DNA of 64,000 nt. Source: Rhynochetos jubatus (lineage: Eukaryota; Chordata; Aves; Eurypygiformes; Rhynochetidae). The position numbers and the translations under genes were made by a program. The notes under the pieces were generated by a model that saw only the letters and a list, made by a program, of their open reading frames with translations, had not been told where the DNA came from and searched no databases. Positions 45,991 to 56,640 of this stretch are shown piece by piece. The DNA lies in assembly GCA_027574665.1 (NCBI GenBank), contig CM050656.1, positions 8,507,501 to 8,571,500 of the forward strand, given 5' to 3'. Numbering within the stretch: position 1 is the first letter of the stretch; each line of letters begins with the position of its first letter.

Positions 45991-48104
45991 TTAAGGTCCC
46001 CAGACAATTCAGCTGAAACTAAACTAACTTCAGGAGTGGCAGAGTCTAACTCAGCTTTGTGACTCCACAGCCAAACCTTGCTTTTCCCGAGAGCCTGGGG
46101 CACGTCTGGGAGCTCCGCCATCCAGCTTTGCCGTGACCAGAGACGGCTGCTCAGTGAAGTGTCAGTCAATCTCGCCCTCTGCACTGGGGTCACCAGCCAC
46201 CTTTTGCACCTGCAGGTGAATATTCCCCAGTGATTCAATGTCAACACCAGTGTCAGGAGTGGATCTGAGAAAGGAGGAGCTCTCTCCAGGTCACATAGAG
46301 GTTGGTTCTGCTGCGTCGCCTGAGCTGTGAGGCAGTAAGAATTCTCCAGGATGATACTGGAACTTGTGAGTAGATGGAAATAGGGCTCCTGGAATTATTT
46401 CTTGTGAGTAATATGGAGACAGGCAACACAAGCAGACAGTGAGACTGTGCCAATAGCAAAATAGGATGTGGCTTCAAAAATGTGCAGTTTCAATAGGAAA
46501 AAAAGTCATATAAAAGAATTGGGTTTACAAAAAAATACCAGCATCAACCAACCAAACAAACAAAAAACCCCCTGAACAAACAGTCTCCTGTACCTGTTGT
46601 CTTCATCCACTGTGACTGATACTCAGTCCAGCCTCCCATTGTGTTCTGTAGGCACAGTGCCAGAGTAAGGAGCAGGGTAGCAGGCAGGCCTCACCACTAT
46701 AAGGAGAGTTTGAAGGGGAAGTGACTTTTGTAGCCATAAGTGGCACTCTGCAAAATGGAGAGATGCAAAGTTTCTGCTTAGGTCCTGCATAAACTCCAGA
46801 GGTTGATGGTTAAACTGTCACGATAAGCATGTTGTTATGAAAGCCCTTTTCACTAGGGAAAGCAGTGACTCTAAACCTGGACCACCAGTTAATGCTGAAT
46901 CCCCTCGCAAACACTTGCTTTGAGATGCCCCTTTTATAAATCAAGGGCCACTCCTAGGTTGACTGCACAGCAGTATACTTCCAGCCACTTCAGCAAAGTT
47001 GGCTGTTGTTTCAATGAGAGGGGTTGGATCTGAAGTTTGGCAATGGTTTATTCCCACCCAATCGGAGAAGTGAGGGGAAGAGACGGAGAAGGGGAGAGCT
47101 GCGCACCTTTCCAGCATCTTTATCCGGACACAGACCCACTGCTGCCAGCAGTCCTTCCCAGGGGACAAGATGCAGGAAAACAAGCCAGCTTGGGTGAGTA
47201 GCTTTTTCAGCAAGGGCTTTGTGACAGCAGTCAGAGGAGAGTTATTTGTGGCAGGGACTATATATAACTATATTTGTGTGCGTGTAGATTAAATATATAT
47301 ATGTGTGTAGTACCTTATCACTGCATTCCAGCTTGAATTTAAAACACAAAAGAATAATCAAAGGTTTTAGAAAAAGCAAAATTTATCTGGGAATGGGAAT
47401 TATAATAGCAAAGAGGCAATTAATTGGGGGGGTGTTGAGATCATAGTCATATTTTACTCCTTCCCTACAGAGACGAAAATAGCATTAGTTTCTCTGCCTA
47501 CTAGTAACGGCTCTAATTCTCTTCTTCCCATTCACTCTGGTGTGACTGCCTACAGATGAGGCGTGTCCAGCTGATGTGAAGAGAGCTTTGGCCCAGCTCG
47601 TGTGTGTCCCTGCTCTGGGGAGGAAATCCCCCTCCCTACTAGATAGACTGAGCTTAAGTGTGGCATTGACCCTTGAGTCTGAGTCAGCCACGTAGGCAGA
47701 AATGAGGTCTTGGCATCTGGGAGGTGATGCACCTTCTTTCTCATTGTACTCACTCAGCTTTGGTTGTCCTCTCATTCTTTAGTGCCACTCAGTCCCAAGC
47801 AAAGCACCCAAACACACCATCATTGATTCATCTCTTGAGCTGGACCCGCTCTTCCAGCCCAGCCTGGTCCTTGCCAAGAGGGCAGGTGCCCTGTGTCTGG
47901 TTTGGCCAGGCACAGTTCCCATTGCAGAACCAATTCCCAGACCTTTTCTGTGCTCTGACAGCCCTGGAGGTACCCCACTCCCAGCCGAGCTTTCTGTCTG
48001 CAGCCTACACCACAGTGCCTTATTCCGAATCAATACTTGCAGATACTGGAGATAACTCAGGGAGAGAAATACATTAACGGAGCCAAAGAAACAAAGATAA
48101 TGAT
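45991..48104. other. Unique non-coding sequence
   Basis: No gene or RNA was recognised. A short CAAACAAA/CCAA simple stretch lies at about 46545-46569 and an AT/GT-rich stretch at about 47258-47310. Chance frames of 90-126 codons are domain-free. Confidence 0.6.
47258..47310 (+). repeat. AT/GT-rich simple sequence
   Basis: The tract contains ACTATATATAACTATATTTG, then GTGTGCGTGTAG, then AAATATATATATGTGTGTAG. It is an imperfect, interrupted microsatellite. No function is implied. Confidence 0.7.
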
Positions 48105-48148
48105 ATTTTTTCTTCCTTTCTTTTTTTCTTCCCTCCCTTCTCCCACAG
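48105..48148 (+). other. Polypyrimidine tract ending in CAG (3' splice-site-like)
   Basis: This is a nearly uninterrupted pyrimidine run closing with CTCCCACAG at 48140-48148, with ACATTAACGG upstream (48070-48079) as a possible branch-point word. It is an excellent match to a vertebrate acceptor on paper. The downstream reading frames do not resemble any protein I know, and such tracts also occur by chance in low-complexity DNA. Confidence 0.3.
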
Positions 48149-51100
48149 AATAAAATTTTCTTTTCTTCTCTCCCCGCCCATCCTCATCTCTATGATCCGC
48201 ACTTAGCAGGGCTCCAGACTCTTGAATTATTTCCCACTTTTCAATGAAGCCTTAAATCTTTTTTAAAAACTGCTTGTTTTAATTGAAAAATTTCAATCAA
48301 TTTGCCCCTTCTCTACCCTCTCACCTTCCTCCCCTCCCCCAAACAGACACATTTGCAGTAAATAATCTGTAGCCAGACTTTCTGCTCCGAAGAAATAAAT
48401 AATTCTGAATTTGCTGAATCCTGCCTGATCTCGCAGCTTTAAATCACTGCACTTTGTACTGAGCTCAGCCAAAATGTTGAACACACTGAAGCATGACTAT
48501 TACTTGGAGACTGCAAGTGTTTTTAAAGGTACAGCCTCAGAGGCCATGGTCCTTTCTCCACCTAGGACAGTCTCAGAGAGGAGCTAAGCCAATTCCTGAG
48601 GATAAATTGTCTCTTCCCTGCATTTTGCTCACTACAAAAGCAGATGTTGCCAAAGACTGACCAAAGGTGGGAAAAATCCAGTGGGTCTTTGAGCAGATCC
48701 TTAAAAAGAGGCATCTTGACTGAAGCCATCTAATAGCCACTGGGCTGAGTCCTTTTTCAGATGGGTGATCTAAGGTAGGTTCCAGGAGGTCCTCTGCATC
48801 TGCTCAGACGCTGGAGAGCAAGTGCCCATGCTCCCAAGTGCGAAGAGTTGCACTTGGACACAAAAGAGATTCGGGTTTCCCATCCAGGGGAGAAAGACTC
48901 CCAAGAATCACCACAAGTCTTGCAATCCCTGTCAGCATTCTGCAATTCTCATTATCTTTCCTCTGTTCAAAAACTTTAAATCCAGTTATATGCAGATTTA
49001 TGAAACAAGGGAATGCAATCCTCATATTTCATATTTCATCATATTCCTTAATTTCTTCTTTTTGGGATTGCTTTTCTCAAAGCTATTGACTATGCCCTGT
49101 CTGACAATGCAAGCAGCAGCTGAAGAGGGAGAATATAGCATGCAACAGACTACTGATGCCAAGTTATGATTTATACAACTCATGACCTTACAACAATTTG
49201 GAGATTAAAAATGGTTTATCCACACTTCGGTGTGTTGAAACACTCTTTCTACCATTTATCTCGAAACCGATTTTGTTTGGGTGGTGGTGAATGTTATGCA
49301 CAGAGCTGTGAGTGGAATGTGTAATGGGAACTGTCAGACATGGAACAATGGGTATCATCATGCTTCTGGGCTGAGATGTGAGAGACTAAGAGGATCCCAA
49401 AAAAGTTCAGCTTATGATTTTCCAGTGTATTTGGGGGGTTTTAATTAGAATTGGAAAGTATTGTACTGTTCTTGCATTTCCAACCAAGCCGAAAACAAAA
49501 ACTGTTAAGACTTAAGTTTTCATGCTGCTTTTCCCTTGTGCATTTGAGAACATTCTTCAGTGATAGGAGGCGATTATGAATGCTGGGTTTTCACTGGAAA
49601 TGTCTTCCTCTCTCCTCATCCCTTTTCAGTATTTCAGAGAGAATCAGCTCTGTAATTTTCATTGACTGTGTAAAGAGCTGAGGTCAGCTAATCCACAAGG
49701 GCTCCTTCCCAGATTTGGCAAGTGACCAGAATTAAACAGTAGCAAAGATCAGAAACATTAAAATCACAAGAAGAGACTCATCCTAGTGTTTTCCCGATAC
49801 TCTAAATAAAGATCTGTCAGGCATTAATGTGAGTCCAGTAAATGCAAGCCAAAATTAATTTTGGGACAGTTTGATAGAAGCTGTTATAATCAGGTTTTAA
49901 GTATATCATTTTTAAAGTACACCAACATATAGAGCAATGCTGATGCAATATTTTCATGAATTAAAGCATACTGGTGCTGAAATTCACCCTTCCTGGGTTT
50001 CTGCTTTTCAGCTGTGAGACTGGTTCTGACCTCTGTCCCTCAGATAACCTCATCAGGAGTCAGCGCTGCCAGAATATTAAATACACCGTTTCCTTTGGTC
50101 ATTTTACAGTTTAAGTCAGATTACTTAGGCCAGATTTACAGGAGGGCCCATTTCCATCTCCCACTGGCGCAGAGCAGCTCTGCAGGTCAGCATTGCGTGG
50201 AGGTTGTCATCAGCAGCAAAACCTGTGCAGTTGGGTGGCTCCTTCACCGGTGCTGCTGTGTTACAGAGGGAGAGTTGGGGTACACAGGTGTTCCCCAACG
50301 CTCCCCTCTGCTCCCCTGGAGTCTCTGCCACCCTTTGACAGCAGCACCCCAGTGGGGTCAGGAGCTCTGTCTTGGCACTGCTCCTGTGCAGCACCTTCAC
50401 CTTCTTGCCTTTTTCTCTCCCTGCCCCAATATCCCTCCGTTCCCCACGTCCAGGTGTTAGCTGGGATCTGCCTGTTTCAGCTTAGGGCACGAAAAGGGCA
50501 GTAGCGATAGCTGATACTGAAATGGGTTCACGGGAAATACAGCGTGGTCCTTGTGGCACAGTACCTCTGGCAGAGATAAAACACTGCTCTACAACATACC
50601 TGTTCTCCAACCTCCTCTTTCAGAGGAGGAGAGAAAATTACAGGCCTCTGATTACTTGGGGAGAAGAGCACACAGCTTCCATCTTCGTAATTTCTCCCAC
50701 CACAATCAAGCATTTCAGGAAAAGGGCCTGAAAGCCTGAAATAGTCAGGGATCTCTCCACCCTGTTCCTTCCCTGATAACACACAAGAGGAATAAAAATG
50801 AAGACGACTCATTGCTGTTAACGTTTCATTTCCAAAAGCATCTGTCCCATCTAGGATCAGAGCTGAGGCTGCTGGAAATGGAAATACTCTCCCTGGGGAA
50901 AGTCTCTTGGCTATTTTCAGGCTGGCTGTGCTCAGGGCATTTATAGATTTTAAGGCTGGAAGGTCTGGTTGCGTTTCTCTGGCTTGACCTGCCGAGTACC
51001 ATGAGAAGGTGTCAACAGTAATTCCCACATCGAGCCTGGCCCCTACACTGGAGCTGTGAAATGCCCCATTGTGGTTGGAAGTGGAAGACACCCCCCCAAA

Positions 51101-51261
51101 GCATGGCCACGCACACCTTGCAGCCCTGCAGAACCAGCAGCCTGAAGCTTTGGTGCCTGGCCAGGTCCTGCTCGCTTGAATGTCAGTCGGGAGGACAGGG
51201 TAAGGCCTACCCCCTCTCCACACCCCCTTCTAGAAGTTTCCACCTTCAGTGTTGATTTTGA
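48149..51261. other. Unique non-coding sequence
   Basis: This contains the longest open frame in the window, 231 codons on the minus strand (50528-51223), which opens at GTG; the first internal Met lies far into the frame and no domain is visible. A 148-codon plus-strand frame (50014-50460) overlaps nearby and also opens at GTG. Neither is supportable as a gene. No repeats of note were found. Confidence 0.55.
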
Positions 51262-51262
51262 A

Positions 51263-51303
51263 ATGTCTAACCAGATATACTGGTTATGTCTAACCAGATG
51301 TAC
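51263..51303 (+). repeat. 23-bp tandem duplication
   Basis: ATGTCTAACCAGATATAC at 51263-51280 recurs as ATGTCTAACCAGATGTAC at 51286-51303, a period of 23 with one difference over 18 bases. The first unit also contains AACCAG-ATATA-CTGGTT, a 6-bp-arm inverted repeat spanning into the second unit. Confidence 0.8.
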
Positions 51304-51408
51304 ATCATGACCCTTGTTTCCCTCGAGTGACAGTCTCGGGGAAGGGTGCACCACCAGCACCCAGATGTGCACCGTGTTAAATGCTGGTGAAAAGCCACAG
51401 AATAGCCC

Positions 51409-51460
51409 CTCTCCCCCTCACCCCCCCCACCCCCCCCACCCCCCCACCCCCCACACACAG
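51409..51460 (+). repeat. C-rich (C6-8 A) repeat; G-quadruplex-forming on the minus strand
   Basis: From 51421 the plus strand reads C8-A-C8-A-C7-A-C6-A followed by CACACAG, preceded by CCCCTCTCCCCCTCA. The minus strand therefore has four G-runs of six to eight separated by single T loops, a textbook arrangement for a very stable intramolecular G-quadruplex, with an i-motif possible on the plus strand. Confidence 0.95.
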
Positions 51461-51965
51461 TCAAGCCCCAGTTACGCTTTGCGTTATTTCATTTATAGTT
51501 TTTGTTTATAAGTGGAGCCTCCAATTAGATGTGATATGGGCAGCATCTCTTACTTAGTCAAGGACAGCATCAGCCCTGTGAAACAAAACAAGTAACTGGT
51601 GAAAACAGCTCTGCGAAAACAGAGGACTAGTTCTGATCAGGCCGGCCGTGACATTAACATGGTAGTTTAAAGCTGTGTAATGCCATTTTCTATTAGAGCT
51701 CTTCTTCGAGTCAGGAAAGGGTCTGATCCATTGACGGAAGCTGTTATAAACAGATGAGAAAACCTCATCCATATTTCTCTTGGGATGGTAAGAAGCTGGC
51801 TATGTGCTAGCTGACCACAGTCATCTGGGACACTCCCACACAAAATAACCCTCTTTTCATAAATAACAGAATTGCTGTTGCGTCGGACTGAGATTTGCTG
51901 TAGAATTCAGTTTTGTCAAACAAAGAGCTTCTTCTGGTTTTTAATTCGAGCTATGAGAAAGATTC

Positions 51966-52049
51966 ATCTTTCTCTTTGTGTCTCATTTCCTTCCTCTCGT
52001 TCTCTCTTCCCTATTTTTTTTTTCCCCCTTCCCCTCTCTCTGTCTTTAG
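51966..52049 (+). other. Long polypyrimidine tract ending in TTTAG (3' splice-site-like)
   Basis: About 80 bases are largely C and T with a T-run at 52014-52023, ending CTCTGTCTTTAG at 52038-52049. If used as an acceptor, one downstream frame stays open for only 23 codons before a stop and resembles nothing known. It sits between the G4-forming repeat and a possible SINE relic. Confidence 0.3.
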
Positions 52050-52094
52050 GATAGCTTAAAGCTGTTTGTCTGGAACAAAAGGCTTGCGGGGGTC

Positions 52095-52330
52095 TGGTCA
52101 GTGGTGCCTCTGGATTGAATGGTCACGATTTCAAATCCTGCTTAGGACTAAACTTGGACGAATTCCATAAGCTAATAACCCAGCGCAGTGTTTCAGATTG
52201 ATGGAGGTGCTGTCCTCTAGATGAGACATAAAAACAGAGATCCAATCTGCTTGGCAGAGACCCCACAGGACTTATCAAAGATGAGTGGGGGCTGCTAACT
52301 GTTTTGCCCTTGTCAAATCCTTACCACCAC
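52095..52330 (+). mobile_element. Possible ancient SINE relic
   Basis: CAGTGTTTCAGATTGATGG (52186-52204), GGTGCTGTCCTCTAGATGAG (52206-52225), ACATAAAAACAGAGATCC, GACTTATCAAAGATGAGTGG (about 52270-52289) and GCTGCTAACTGTTTTGCCC recall the conserved part of several vertebrate SINE families (tgctgtctttcagatgagacgtaaaaccgaggtcc - gtcattaaagatcccat - gagtaggggtgttaacccc). The upstream part with GATTTCAAATCCTGCTTAGG could be a tRNA-like promoter remnant. I cannot name the family with certainty. Confidence 0.35.
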
Positions 52331-53879
52331 CACGGCTTCTCTTCCCGTTCCAAAGCAGTGACACTGGACCTTATGAAAATGAGATGGTGAACTTGAAGGA
52401 GCCATCCTTTTTCTAATTATTTAAAGCAGTTTGCAGTGTCTGGCAAGAGGGGGAAAGAGAGATAATCCACTCACTTGAAAGTGAAATGACCCTGAATTTC
52501 AAAAAGCAAAACAAAAGTGAGCGAATGGTGCCACCATGCTCTGCAGCAGTGACATTATTAAATGATCAGTGAGCTATTAAGGCAGCAACATTTAGTACCT
52601 CCCCGAATGACTTGTGCTGCTAACTGGTTTCCAAATGGAGGTTTTTATTACCTCCATGCACAGACAGAACACGGCTGTGTGAGTGCTTCTAGAGGCTCCA
52701 GCTTAAGCAGGCTGTTCACAATAGGACTGATGAATCTTCTCAGCTGAAAGCTAGTAATGGCTTATGAGACCCCCACTCCTCTGTCCTCTTGTCTTACTGA
52801 GACCAGAAGCTTTGGGGTGTGAGGCATGGTGGGGGTCCTGCATCTGGGGCATTTTGCAGAGAGCCACGTATTATTCTTGAACTAACATCTGTGGGATTTG
52901 GCAGTGTCATGCATAAACAGACTGTTCTGAAATCCCTCCAGAACCAACTGATGTTACTCAGAGTGAAGGCTGTGAGAGTGGCATTTCCAGGATGGGCCTT
53001 GGGCACACTGGTTTCCACTTCCAGGCAGAAATACGGAGCATGGAGGATCACCGAGTCTATGGAGGAGGAAGGGACAGGAAAGGGAATTGCAGATGCTAGT
53101 GAAGATTCACCCAGATGTTTCTGCTGTGACTCTCCCAGATGGATTTCTACTGTCTTAAACAAGCTGAGTTCCCAGGATGGGAATAACTGAGAAATGCCTT
53201 CTGTCAAGTGCAGCTTAAGCTAGGTAGGACACTCCTGTGGGCAAAAGCACAGCACGTGATTGCAGAAAGAAAGCTGGTTAAAAAAACCAACCAACCAGCA
53301 CAAGTGGGTTCTGATTGCAGCCACAGTTACTTATGTGCTCGTGATATACTGTAGGCCAAAGTGGAATCTGGATCTTCCATGCACCTGAGATAAATGCAAA
53401 TGTTACTGCTTTGATTTGTTTTTCTCCTGGGCTGGTTCTGCACACACGTGCCGCCTGCTCTTGCTGAGTGAGTCAGGCTGTTTCTCGCCCAAGCTAGGCC
53501 GTCACAGGGAGAGGCTGTTATTGCTGTTGCTGTTTTTACATATCAGGTGCGTGCTTTCCATGACAGAAACTGCTCATCCTTTGTGGAGGCGGTGGGCAGA
53601 GCAGTGGGGGTAGGATGGCCTGAGAGACTATACTAGAACATGCACATTTTTTATCCCATGCTGGTTCCAGTCTGTCTCCATCAGTGCTGACTGCAAGTTG
53701 ATCCAATTTTGTGACTTTTCAGTGGCTGCACGTGGCACAGGTTTGCATTTCCATTTTCTTCATAGTGCCTGTCTACATGTATGTCCATGCTCTGCAAAAT
53801 GCCTTTGCCTTTCCTGATAATCTTAGCAGGAGGTCTGTGTGGTGGCATGTTAAGATTTCCTACGTGCTAAGAACAGTAG
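52331..53879. other. Unique non-coding sequence
   Basis: Overlapping antiparallel open frames of 137 codons (52794-53207, minus) and 123 codons (52819-53190, plus) occupy nearly the same DNA, which happens when one low-stop stretch is open in several frames; neither has a domain. A small CCAA repeat sits at about 53286-53297. Confidence 0.55.
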
Positions 53880-54170
53880 AAAACTGGGGTGAAGGGCCCT
53901 TAGAGGCCCTTCTGTACATCTCTGAACTTCATGCAGGACCATGGCAGACCCTTCGTGCCTGCTGTGGGTTTAACCTGTTCCTGAAGACCTCTAGTCTGGA
54001 GATTTAAAGATGTGCTAAGGCAGGTTATTCCAGTGATTAACTGTCCTTACTTTTAGAAAGCTGTTCCTAAGACCTAGGTTCAAGCAGTTAGAACTGGATT
54101 CCTCCAGGTCAGGGTTAAGGCAGAGTTGTAAGGCACCACAGAGGAGCTTGTGTAGGTACTTCCTTCTCTG
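53880..54170 (-). mobile_element. Ancient CR1/L3-type LINE relic (antisense)
   Basis: The plus strand shows GAAGGGCCCTTAGAGGCCCT, GAACTTCATGCAGGACCATG, AACCTGTTCCTGAAGACCTC, GGCAGGTTATTCCAGTGATT, AACTGTCCTTACTTTTAGAA and AGCTGTTCCTAAGACCTAGG in order. This mirrors the complement of the 3' part of a CR1/L3 element (gaagggacctttagaggtc - tgcaggacca - cctgttcttaaagacctc - ggcagcctattccagtgctt - aactaccctcacagttagaaa - ttttcctaatatctaa). The 3' end of the element is at the left. It is diverged but collinear. Confidence 0.65.
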
Positions 54171-56640
54171 CACCCACCCTCATCTAAGGGCTTCTCCCCC
54201 AGGACAGCAGGTCAGCTATTTCCCACCGTGCAAGCACAGGCAATGTAGCGATACAAAGAAAAGGGCAGCAGGGCCATTTCTGGCAGAGGAGCCTTCTGAG
54301 ATTGGCACTGACAAAATGTCCTAGAGACTTTATTGAGTCCAATTACCACTTTATGTCTTTAAAGTGCTGAGTAAATGAAAGAAACTACAAGATCAAGCCA
54401 TGTAAGTCTTCTCAATCCCTTAAATGTTTGACAGCCTTCTCCCCTTCTTTCTTGCTTTCTCAGACTACTTTGAACTCTTAACCTTTGCCGCTGCTTTGAG
54501 TTCACATCTGCAGAAACCAAACTACCCCCAGCCATCCCCAAATTCCAGTAACAATCACAAAACACTTTCAAAGCAACACTGCCCTCTCCGGAATTGGTAA
54601 ACTTTAAGCTCTCTCCAACTTTCTGAACTTTCACGCACGTACGGTTAGTCTCGTCCGTCGGTGCTGGCAGGCTGCAGGGAAGCTTACTGGGCACTGCAGG
54701 AGCCGTGAAACAGCCGGTGCTGTTTCACACAACCGACTATCCCTGTCCGTGCAGAGAACAGCCGTGAGCACCAGCTGTTCGGGCTGTGCTGTACTGTCGT
54801 GCAGAAGAATATAGACACCAGCAGCACATATGGTATTAGGATGGCAATGAGCGTATCAGGATAGACCTTGAAACAGAAGGGCTGGATCCCTGTAGCCATC
54901 CCCAGATAGAGCAGTGGGAACTGGAAAAGTAAGACCAGATCACTGGAGAGAAAAGCAGTGTCAGGAGTCATCCTCAGCCACTAACCAGATCAGGGCTTGA
55001 GTGCAGCACTAGCAGAGCTGGTGGATGCTTTTTGCAGAACTCGAGCTAGAGACTGAGTCACATCAGTTCAACCTCCCCTTTAAATAAATAAATAAATGGT
55101 AAACCGAGGTCTCGCAGCGATGCCTGAACCTGATGTCTCACGCTCACTTGTTTTGATGTGTCTAATGTGAGTGGGCGGGTAATAAAAGCTTCGTTTAGAA
55201 GCTAGCGTCTTCACGGCCGCTGCTGGAAGCCTCTGGGACCCCGCACTTCTGGAATTTTCCTCTAATGGAAATATCAGCAGATAACTATTGATAAGGCAGA
55301 ACATGCACACATGCACGCAAAACAACCCAGCAACGGTTTATTTTCCTGGCCTGCTGGGTCTCAGATGCAGAGGTATATTTAGATTCCCCAGGTTATGTAC
55401 CCGCCTCAGCTACTGCGCCAGCACTCCTGAAATGGCCATTGCAAGGACCATTTGGGGCAGTGCTCTGCAAAAGTATGGGGTTATTGTAGCATGGGTAGGC
55501 AACAGTTCAAAATAGGCAAATAAAGGAGTCCTCAGCCCCCGTAATACAGCTGTGGATAGTGGCATCAGGTGCATTTCTCCCAGCTGGACATCACCCTATA
55601 GACGAAAAGCCAGAACTGCTCTGTAAAAGGCAGACTTAGTGCTGATATTTAAACACGAGGGGGAGATTCACCCCATGGTCATGTTTTCTAGGATGTTATT
55701 TTTCAATGCATTCGCAGGTTATTCAGCTGCTTTTTAGGCAACAGAGTCTTCAGGAAGGTCTGGTTCCTGTGCCTGCGAGTTCTCTGTGCAGCTCTGATGT
55801 GCAGCACCTGCCTTAGTGTTGGGCTCGTGGTGAGCTGGAGGAGGAATCTGGGCTAGTGAGGAGAGCCCCTGGAGTTACTGCTGACCCTCTTAAGGTATTC
55901 TGCTGTCCTTCCAGTTCAGTGCTAAAATCACCATTTCAGGTCCTGAATACAACCCAATTAAAGTACAGTATATTCTCCCAGGAGACAGCGTGGGGGTCAG
56001 TGCTAAAGGTTTGGAGGGCTACAGCTTTAATCCCAGCCCTGAGTCTGTACACTGGTCCATGGCTGGTTCATGCCATGACACTGTTGACCTTGTTTCCTGG
56101 ATACAAGCACAGAAATACTGCCTGCATCCAAGCATTTTTAGGTAATTATTTTCCCTGAACGTGGAAATTGTAAGGCCCCTTTTGTCTAGTGTATTACTTC
56201 ATGAGCACCACAGGGATCTGCAAGGAAAAGGGAGATTGTTTCCTCCCGTCTGTGGTTTTATGCAGCATCCGCCTGTGAAAACAAGAAGCAAACAAGATGA
56301 CCCCCACTTTATCTGCTTGCGTAAGTCATTTTGCCTGAAGCCTGTGCACTGTGGGATGGTTAATGTAAAACTTGCTCATGCATCAAATAGCAGTAATTTA
56401 CCTTTAGACTCTGCTTTATCATTATTGTTATTATTTTTAATTATTCAAAAAAAATGCTCCTTAATTAAAAACTCACAGATATGAAGCTTGGAAGAAACGT
56501 GGCCAGGACGTTCTTGGATTACTACAGGCTGAACTCTTTGGTGGAGAGACCACTAGCACCTACTCCTAAAACTCGGTAGGTCAGAAAGCAATTTCTCTTG
56601 CTTTAGCAGAGCTGCTTTTTAATACTTTTCATGACTAAAC
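54171..56640. other. Unique non-coding sequence with two modest CpG-bearing patches
   Basis: The patches at about 54630-54800 and 55105-55235 contain more CpG dinucleotides than the rest of the window, such as TCTCGTCCGTCGG and CACGGCCGCTG. They fall short of a CpG island and have no attached transcript signal that I can see. A TAAA repeat lies at 55081-55096. Open frames of 95-111 codons are domain-free. Confidence 0.5.

Noticed and set aside
50528-51223. 231-codon minus-strand open frame, the longest in the window
   Set aside because: It opens at GTG, the first internal Met is far downstream, there is no recognisable domain, and no splice or promoter context is seen. A frame of this length is somewhat unusual by chance but not compelling in 64 kb of moderate-GC DNA.
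52794-53207. Antiparallel open frames of 137 and 123 codons over the same DNA
   Set aside because: Mutually overlapping frames on both strands point to low stop density, not to a gene.
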